Below the pieces are notes generated by a model. It had not been told where the DNA came from. It searched no databases and was given only the letters and a program-made list of their open reading frames with translations. Positions 7,152 to 10,982 of a DNA stretch of 10,982 nucleotides are shown here, piece by piece. How positions within the stretch are numbered: the first letter of the stretch is position 1; each line of letters starts with the position of its first letter. A program made the translations under genes and the position numbers. Origin of the DNA: Alphaproteobacteria bacterium (GTDB lineage Bacteria > Pseudomonadota > Alphaproteobacteria > RS24); contig RFZE01000039.1 in NCBI GenBank assembly GCA_009920875.1, forward strand, positions 1 to 10,982, given 5' to 3'.

Positions 7152-7172
7152 AAAATGCAATAAGCGCATTTT
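7152..7172. promoter_or_regulatory. Palindrome in the arsC leader (7+7+7)
   Basis: AAAATGC, a 7-base spacer, then GCATTTT form a perfect inverted repeat ending 11 nt before the arsC ATG. It may be a second operator or an RNA hairpin covering the start region, which lacks a Shine-Dalgarno. No U-run follows, so it is not a standard terminator. Confidence 0.3.
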
Positions 7173-7183
7173 AATCTTCTCTG

Positions 7184-7609
7184 ATGAAAAATATTCTTAT
7201 TTTGTGCACGGGCAATAGCTGCCGTTCAATTTTGGCTCAAGCCTACATCAATCATGTAAGCGACGAATGGCTAGCTTATTCAGCAGGTTCGCATCCGACC
7301 GGCGAGGTGCATCCGATGGCGTTGGAAACATTGACGTCACTGGGCATTAACGCCAGCTATGCGCGGTCAAAAAACTGGGATGAATTCGCCGGCGCCGGTG
7401 CGCCCATAATGGATGTAATTGCGACGGTTTGCGACAGTGCCGCCGGCGAGACTTGTCCGGTCTGGCCGGGTCATCCGACTACTTATCACTGGCCGTTTCC
7501 CGATCCGGCAAAATATTCGGGCTCGGAAGAAGACACACGCACCCATTTCCGCGAAGTGTTTGCCATGATAAAAAAACGCATTGATAATTTTTTAGCCTGT
7601 GAGGGTTGA
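7184..7609 (+). CDS. arsC: Arsenate reductase ArsC, low-molecular-weight phosphatase fold
   Basis: The 141-residue product reduces arsenate to arsenite in the cytoplasm. It begins with the phosphatase P-loop CTGNSCRS (Cys8, x5, Arg14). The general-acid loop is WPFPDPA with Asp107. Two further cysteines, Cys83 (TVCDSA) and Cys91 (ETCPVWPG), stand where the redox cysteines of thioredoxin-coupled ArsC proteins lie, and GHPTTYHW follows as in annotated arsenate reductases. This distinguishes it from plain tyrosine phosphatases, which lack that Cys pair. No Shine-Dalgarno precedes ATG 7184 (TTAATCTTCTCTG), so translation may be weak or the leader short. The stop overlaps or abuts the start of the MIP channel gene, making an arsC-channel pair. 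A thioredoxin-type donor must be supplied from elsewhere. Confidence 0.87.
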   Translation: MKNILILCTGNSCRSILAQAYINHVSDEWLAYSAGSHPTGEVHPMALETLTSLGINASYARSKNWDEFAGAGAPIMDVIATVCDSAAGETCPVWPGHPTTYHWPFPDPAKYSGSEEDTRTHFREVFAMIKKRIDNFLACEG

Positions 7610-7611
7610 TG

Positions 7612-8271
7612 ATGGTGCGTAAATTGGCGGCAGAAGCGCTGGGAACACTTCTTCTGGTTTGCACGGTGGTCGGCTCGGGCATTATGGCGGTCAATTTGGC
7701 GCAAGGAAATGACGCCGTCGCCCTGCTCGGCAATACGATTGCCACGGGCGCAATTCTTTATGTTTTGATCACCGTGTTCGGGCCGCTATCGGGCGCGCAT
7801 TTCAACCCGGCTGTTTCCTTGGTTTTCCGCTTGAGGGGTGAGCTGGGTAATAATGATTTTTTGGCCTATGTTGGGGCGCAGCTTATTGGCGGCTTGCTCG
7901 GCACGGCCCTGGCAAACGCTATGTTTGAATTGGCCTTGTTTACCCCATCGGGCAATATTCGTACCGGCCACGGTCAGTTCCTTGCTGAAACGGTTGCAAC
8001 TTTCGGCTTGGTGATGACTATTTTAGGCGGCTTGAAATACCGGGCCGAGGCTGTTCCCATGCTGGTCGGGCTTTACATCACTGCCGGTTATTGGTTCACC
8101 GCATCGACCAGTTTTGCCAATCCCGCCGTTACTTTGGCACGTGGCTTTACCGACAGCTTCTCCGGCATTCGGCCGACCGATATGCCGCTTTTTTGGTTGG
8201 CTCAATTTATTGGTGCTGTCCTAGCCCTCATCGCAATGCGCGCAGTTTTGGGGGATGATGGGCCGTCATAA
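7612..8271 (+). CDS. MIP-family channel (aquaglyceroporin), probable arsenite exit route (AqpS-like)
   Basis: The 219-residue product is a major intrinsic protein with six membrane helices and two NPA half-helices, SGAHFNPAV (NPA at 65-67) and FANPAVTLARG (NPA at 170-172). These channels pass water, glycerol or uncharged arsenite. Directly after arsC, the likely role is to let arsenite leave the cell down its gradient, as described for AqpS of Sinorhizobium meliloti, replacing an ArsB/Acr3 pump. The residue after the second NPA is Val, not the Arg that usually forms the selectivity filter; the nearest Arg is residue 177. I chose ATG 7612 because GAGGG lies 6 nt upstream; ATG 7609, overlapping the arsC TGA by one base, is an alternative. 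The arsenite role is inferred from context. Confidence 0.87.
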   Translation: MVRKLAAEALGTLLLVCTVVGSGIMAVNLAQGNDAVALLGNTIATGAILYVLITVFGPLSGAHFNPAVSLVFRLRGELGNNDFLAYVGAQLIGGLLGTALANAMFELALFTPSGNIRTGHGQFLAETVATFGLVMTILGGLKYRAEAVPMLVGLYITAGYWFTASTSFANPAVTLARGFTDSFSGIRPTDMPLFWLAQFIGAVLALIAMRAVLGDDGPS

Positions 8272-8291
8272 AAGCGTCATAGCTGCGTAAC
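8263..8291 (+). promoter_or_regulatory. PHO-box-like PhoB site upstream of plcP
   Basis: CCGTCAT-AAAA-GCGTCAT (8263-8280) matches the PhoB consensus CTGTCAT-AAAT-CTGTCAT at 14 of 18 positions, including both GTCAT cores at the correct 11-bp period. A weaker third unit, GCGTAAC (8285-8291), follows in register. CAATAC at 8299-8304 is a possible -10. The site overlaps the last bases of the channel gene and its stop codon, 74 nt before the plcP ATG. Confidence 0.6.
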
Positions 8292-8353
8292 AAAAAGGCA
8301 ATACGACGCAGTCATTGCTCACCGAAGTGTTACCATTTTAGGTGAGATGACAA

Positions 8354-9205
8354 ATGAACGGCAGCTCCTTGAACAACACAAAAAGCGACGTCAAAAACTA
8401 TAAAACCATTTTTATTTCCGATATTCACCTCGGATCAAAAGCCTGTCAGGCAGAGCTTTTGCTGGATTTTCTGAAACATAATGACAGTGAGAAGCTGTAT
8501 CTGGTCGGCGATATTGTTGATGGCTGGCGCTTGAAGCGCAAATGGTATTGGCCGCAAAGCCATAATGATGTTGTTCAGAAAATCCTTCGCAAAGCGCGCA
8601 AAGGCACGGAAATTATCTATGTTCCCGGCAATCATGATGAGGGATTGCGCCGTTATATCGGCACACATTTCGGCGGCATTGAAGTCAGACCGACAGATAT
8701 TTATGAAGCGGTTAATGGCGATAAATATCTGGTGCTGCACGGCGACAGTTTCGACAATGTCATGCTTTATGCGCGTTGGTTGGCCTATGTCGGTGACCAC
8801 GCTTATGATTTGGTGTTGCGCTTGAACACGGTGTTCAACGGGCTGCGCCGGTTGATGGGGCTGCGGTACTGGTCACTGTCATCTTATCTTAAAATCAAGG
8901 TCAAAAACGCTGTTCAATTCATCAGTGAATTTGAGCGCGTTTTGGCGAACGAGGCACAAAAAGCGGGCGTCCAGGGCGTGATTTGCGGCCACATCCACCA
9001 TGCCGAAATGAAGCAATATGGCGACATTATTTACATGAATGACGGCGATTGGGTGGAAAGTTGCACGGCTCTGGTCGAACATTTTGACGGCACATGGGAA
9101 ATTATTTTCTGGGCCGATATTGTGGCGCAACGGGGCGCGACATCGAAATCGGCTGGGGTTTTAGAAAGTGCGGAAGACAAGCCGCTGGCCGGGGCCGCCG
9201 AATGA
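8354..9205 (+). CDS. plcP: PlcP-type metallophosphoesterase (phospholipase C), phosphate-starvation lipid remodelling
   Basis: The 283-residue product is a calcineurin-like metallophosphoesterase of the group often labelled UDP-2,3-diacylglucosamine hydrolase. Metal-binding motifs are DIHLG (Asp23, His25), GDIVDGW (Asp53), GNHDE (Asn93, His94), LHGD (His129) and GHIHH (His213, His215). The stretches after Asp53 (WRLKRKWYWPQSHNDVVQK) and GDWVESCTA match what I recall of PlcP from Sinorhizobium meliloti and marine alphaproteobacteria, which cleaves phospholipids such as phosphatidylcholine to diacylglycerol when phosphate is short. GGTGAG at 8341-8346 supports ATG 8354. Its TGA overlaps the next ATG (ATGA), and the neighbour is an Agt-like glycosyltransferase, the known partner. 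A PHO-box-like site lies upstream. The alternative, an LpxH-like lipid A enzyme, is less likely given this context. Confidence 0.8.
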   Translation: MNGSSLNNTKSDVKNYKTIFISDIHLGSKACQAELLLDFLKHNDSEKLYLVGDIVDGWRLKRKWYWPQSHNDVVQKILRKARKGTEIIYVPGNHDEGLRRYIGTHFGGIEVRPTDIYEAVNGDKYLVLHGDSFDNVMLYARWLAYVGDHAYDLVLRLNTVFNGLRRLMGLRYWSLSSYLKIKVKNAVQFISEFERVLANEAQKAGVQGVICGHIHHAEMKQYGDIIYMNDGDWVESCTALVEHFDGTWEIIFWADIVAQRGATSKSAGVLESAEDKPLAGAAE

Positions 9206-10200
9206 CGAAAATATTGATTGTCAGCGATGCGTGGGCACCGCAGGTCAATGGTGTGGTTACAACATTGCAGACCGTTATCGGCCATTTGCGCGAGGCGGGA
9301 AATGAGGTCAAAATCATTTCCCCGGATATGTTCAACACCGTGCCCTTGCCGGTCTATCCGGAAATCAAACTCGCCGTCCTACCCAAACGAAAAATGGCTC
9401 GGCTGATTGATATGTTTGCACCCGAGAGAGTCCATATCGCCACAGAGGGGCCACTGGGCTGGGCAGCGCGCGCCATTTGTTTGAAACGGGGCTGGCGGTT
9501 TTCGACCAGCTATCACACAAAATTTCCTGAATACGCTTATGAGAGCGCGCGCATACCCCTGAAACTCGGTTATAAAATCGTTAAACGTTTTCACGGTAAA
9601 TCCGCCGCCATGATGGTCGCCACTCAATCTTTGGAAGATGATTTGAAAGCACGCGGCTTTTCCAATGCCGTCACATGGACGCGCGGGGTCGATACAAATT
9701 TATATAAACGACAAGGATGTCCAGCTTTGGAATTGGACAAACCGGTCATGGTCTATGTCGGCCGCGTCTCGGTCGAAAAAAATATAGAAGCGTTTTTGGA
9801 TCTGGATTTGCCGGGTAGCAAGCTCGTGGTCGGCGGCGGCCCGCAATTGGAAAAATTAAAGTCCAAATATCCTGATGTTACCTTCACCGGTCCGAAATTC
9901 GGCGAAGAATTGGCCGCGCATTATCGCAGTGGCGATGTTTTCGTTTTTCCGAGCAAAACCGACACATTCGGTTTGGTGATGCTGGAAGCCATGGCTTGCG
10001 GACTGCCGGTGGCCGCCTATCCGGTCACCGGACCGCTCGATGTATTGGCCGACTGCACAGCCGGAAAGATGAATGAAGATTTGGCCAAGGCCGTCAAACA
10101 GGCATTAACAGCCGACCCGCAAGCGGCGCGGGACCATGCGCTGAAATTTTCTTGGCAAGCGTGTGCCAAAATATTCCTGTCCAATCTCACGCCATTATAG
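9202..10200 (+). CDS. agt: GT4-family glycosyltransferase, Agt-like (diacylglycerol glycosylation)
   Basis: From ATG 9202 the product is 332 residues, a GT-B glycosyltransferase of the GT4/SQD2/MgtA kind. The N-terminal acceptor domain opens SDAWAPQVNGVVTTL (8-22), typical of this group. The donor domain shows YVGRVSVEKN (185-194, with Arg188 and Lys193 for phosphate binding), GGGP (211-214) and TDTFGLVMLEAMACG (253-267), where Asp254 and Glu262 form the D/E-x7-E pair. In other alphaproteobacteria the enzyme next to PlcP, Agt, moves glucose or glucuronic acid onto diacylglycerol to make phosphorus-free glycolipids. Sugar donor cannot be read here. The start overlaps the plcP stop by the ATGA arrangement; the longer frame upstream lies wholly inside plcP and is not used. 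Acts at the inner face of the cytoplasmic membrane. Confidence 0.8.
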   Translation: MTKILIVSDAWAPQVNGVVTTLQTVIGHLREAGNEVKIISPDMFNTVPLPVYPEIKLAVLPKRKMARLIDMFAPERVHIATEGPLGWAARAICLKRGWRFSTSYHTKFPEYAYESARIPLKLGYKIVKRFHGKSAAMMVATQSLEDDLKARGFSNAVTWTRGVDTNLYKRQGCPALELDKPVMVYVGRVSVEKNIEAFLDLDLPGSKLVVGGGPQLEKLKSKYPDVTFTGPKFGEELAAHYRSGDVFVFPSKTDTFGLVMLEAMACGLPVAAYPVTGPLDVLADCTAGKMNEDLAKAVKQALTADPQAARDHALKFSWQACAKIFLSNLTPL

Positions 10201-10210
10201 AAGAGTCAAA

Positions 10211-10606
10211 ATGGCGCGACTGACCGGTAAGATTCAAGGCAAACCCGAACAAGGCAAAACCACCTCGATTTTGCGGATTTGGCATGCTTTTTTGTTCTCT
10301 GTTGACGGATTGCGGTTTATCGCCACCAAGGAGACCGCCTTTAAGCAGCAGGTCATTATCGGCGTTTTTTTGATGGTTCTGGCGGTTTATCTTGCAGAAA
10401 CAACCTTTGAAATATTGGCGCTTATTTCGCCCATTCTCTTATGTTGGCTCATCGAAATCATCAACACATCGATTGAAGCCGTCTCTGACGCCATATCTGA
10501 AGAGTTTGATACCAATATCAAAATTGCTAAGGATCTGGGGTCTCTAGCCGTTTTGACCGGTTTCGGCATTCTTGCATTTGTGTGGAGCGCCGTGCTCATT
10601 TTCTAA
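10211..10606 (+). CDS. dgkA: Diacylglycerol kinase DgkA
   Basis: The 131-residue product is a small integral membrane kinase that phosphorylates diacylglycerol to phosphatidic acid with ATP. After a soluble amphipathic N-terminus, KETAFKQQ (40-47) matches the E. coli HEAAFRQE region. Three membrane helices follow (about 47-63, 66-84, 112-130). The signature EIINTSIEAVSD (82-93) supplies Glu82, Asn85 and Glu89, and IAKDLGSLAV (105-114) follows, with Leu where E. coli has Ala. A GAAGAG sequence lies 6 nt before ATG 10211. It starts 10 nt after agt, so it is the third gene of the plcP operon. There it would recycle diacylglycerol made by PlcP, or balance the flow into glycolipid. Not a phosphatase or undecaprenol kinase by any visible feature, though substrate range in this family can be wide. 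Confidence 0.88.
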   Translation: MARLTGKIQGKPEQGKTTSILRIWHAFLFSVDGLRFIATKETAFKQQVIIGVFLMVLAVYLAETTFEILALISPILLCWLIEIINTSIEAVSDAISEEFDTNIKIAKDLGSLAVLTGFGILAFVWSAVLIF

Positions 10607-10621
10607 AATCCGGATGACCCG

Positions 10622-10681
10622 CTAAAACCCGGAAGGAAATGTCGTAGTTTGGTCTACCATCTGGTCTACCATAGAAACCAT
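10622..10681 (-). CDS. 19-codon ORF with strong Shine-Dalgarno and MVDQ repeat
   Basis: On the minus strand GAGGAG lies 8 nt before ATG 10681, followed by MVSMVDQMVDQTTTFPSGF and TAG. The two MVDQ units come from the tandem TGGTCTACCA repeat. The ORF ends near the 3' end of the convergent dgkA, so it may be the surviving start of a gene cut off there, a leader peptide for nothing now present, or chance. No known function. Confidence 0.25.
   Translation of the reverse strand: MVSMVDQMVDQTTTFPSGF
10650..10671. repeat. Tandem TGGTCTACCA repeat, 12-bp period
   Basis: TGGTCTACCA occurs at 10650-10659 and 10662-10671. The same decamer opens both copies of the long direct repeat (7011 and 10878), so it appears four times in the window, always outside intact genes. 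The word is itself nearly palindromic (TGGT-CT-ACCA). Confidence 0.75.
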
Positions 10682-10707
10682 GATCTCATCTCCTCAAACA
10701 AATATGC

Positions 10708-10817
10708 TTGAAGGTCAATGGCTTGGACCGTGAATCACGGTGCTGAAAACTTGAAAATGGTGCCCAGGAGATGGGTTCGATGTCTATCCTAGGCCCTTGG
10801 TAAGCCCTGACCTTCAA
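10708..10817. ncRNA. Candidate structured RNA, three-way junction
   Basis: TTGAAGGTCA (10708-10717) pairs perfectly with TGACCTTCAA (10808-10817), and after a small bulge GGCTT (10720-10724) pairs with AAGCC (10802-10806). Inside, ACCGTG-AAT-CACGGT (10727-10741) is a perfect hairpin, and GCCCAGGA (10762-10769) pairs with TCCTAGGC (10787-10794) with one mismatch, closing on GGGTTCGATGTC. Strand is uncertain. On the minus strand it would sit 26 nt ahead of the 19-codon ORF start, like a leader element. No Rfam family is recognised from memory. Confidence 0.4.
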
Positions 10818-10877
10818 TAATATCAACAGGTTAGCACTTTTATAGGCGCGTGCAAATCCTATTTGTGGTCATCCATA

Positions 10878-10945
10878 TGGTCTACCAAGCAAAGACCCAA
10901 GTTCCGCGTCACACGGTCCGTGAAACATGGGTAACTGGGGGGTTA
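10878..10945. repeat. Right copy of the 66-68 bp direct repeat
   Basis: Same orientation as 7011-7076 with 44 of 50 identical leading bases. The GGTCT/AGACC pairing (10879-10883 with 10893-10897) is conserved, while the second stem has one extra mismatch here (GTTCCGCG against CGTGAAAC). Read on the minus strand both copies share a frame giving FT(N/D)R(A/V)TRN and LVD, but the differences between them are mostly amino-acid changing, so it does not look like conserved coding sequence. Confidence 0.8.
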
Positions 10946-10982
10946 GTGGTATATCTCCCAGCGCGCAAGTTTCATTATTCTA

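Larger units (their letters stand above)
6656..7183. other. 528-nt region without an intact gene
   Basis: Between the divergent P450 and arsC starts lie a frameshifted dgkA relic (6723-6807), a doubtful 52-codon minus-strand ORF (6799-6957), the left copy of a 66-bp direct repeat (7011-7076) and two palindromes upstream of arsC. The remainder, about 6958-7010, has no feature I can support. The mix of gene debris and repeats suggests a rearrangement scar. Confidence 0.7.
10607..10982. other. 376-nt region without a long gene
   Basis: Downstream of dgkA there is no ORF of normal size. The region contains a 19-codon minus-strand ORF with tandem TGGTCTACCA repeats, a strongly paired ~110-nt element and the right copy of the long direct repeat. 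TCCGG (10609-10613) and CCGGA (10629-10633) could pair after the dgkA stop, but no U-run follows, so I do not call a terminator. The last bases contain a possible hairpin (CTGGGGGG at 10935 with TCTCCCAG at 10954). Confidence 0.6.

Noticed and set aside
8283..8311. Hairpin CTGCGT/ACGCAG between the channel gene and plcP
   Set aside because: Six base pairs with a 17-nt loop and no U-run; it is more simply part of the promoter region.
8347..8403. Short ORF MTNERQLLEQHKK at ATG 8347
   Set aside because: It overlaps the plcP start in another frame; spacing from GGTGAG fits ATG 8354 better and the plcP product is conserved.
9094..9201. N-terminal extension of the glycosyltransferase
   Set aside because: It overlaps plcP out of frame; the ATG at 9202 in an ATGA overlap begins exactly at the conserved family N-terminus.
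10760..10796. tRNA 3'-end look-alike (minus strand ends CTCCTGGGCACCA; plus strand has GGGTTCGATG)
   Set aside because: No acceptor 5' half, D-arm or anticodon arm can be built at tRNA spacing on either strand; the bases pair better within the local stem of the candidate RNA.
10935..10961. Possible start of a tRNA (GGGGGGTTAGTGGTATATC resembles a D-arm)
   Set aside because: The sequence folds on itself as CTGGGGGG/TCTCCCAG, and the window ends before an anticodon arm or acceptor could be checked.

Overview
The window looks like chromosome of an alphaproteobacterium. This rests on gene content, not on a marker gene: a PlcP-type phospholipase next to an Agt-type lipid glycosyltransferase, a PHO-box-like site of the alphaproteobacterial form, an arsenate reductase paired with an aquaglyceroporin, and a CYP153 P450. 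The two ends of the window are not complete genes, and no rRNA, convincing tRNA, CRISPR array or intact insertion sequence is visible.

Left block (1-6655). Five genes run on the minus strand, in transcription order TetR-type regulator, FAD-dependent aromatic-type monooxygenase, SDR oxidoreductase, small four-helix membrane protein, and a partial membrane-anchored protein that runs off the left edge. The spacing (a 4-nt overlap, then gaps of about 5-10 nt) says operon. A secreted sulfatase diverges from the regulator. The 95-nt gap between them holds two copies of the same operator, TTGACA-N3-TGTCAA, with centres 22 bp apart, so the TetR protein probably controls both directions. A CYP153-type P450 converges on the sulfatase. 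Together this reads as an inducible set for attacking a sulfated and/or hydroxylatable organic substrate; the substrate is unknown.

Middle gap (6656-7183). It holds a frameshifted relic of a second dgkA, a doubtful small ORF, the left copy of a 66-68 bp direct repeat, and two palindromes ahead of arsC.

Right block (7184-10606). arsC and a MIP-family channel gene form a tight pair for arsenate reduction and arsenite exit. They are followed by plcP-agt-dgkA, which has an 18-bp PHO-box-like site overlapping the end of the channel gene. PlcP would strip head groups from phospholipids when phosphate is short, Agt would glycosylate the diacylglycerol, and DgkA would turn diacylglycerol back into phosphatidic acid. 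The adjacency to arsenate detoxification makes sense because arsenate enters through phosphate uptake.

Right tail (10607-10982). No long gene. It contains a tandem TGGTCTACCA repeat inside a 19-codon ORF with a good Shine-Dalgarno, a strongly base-paired ~110-nt element that may be a structured RNA, and the right copy of the direct repeat.
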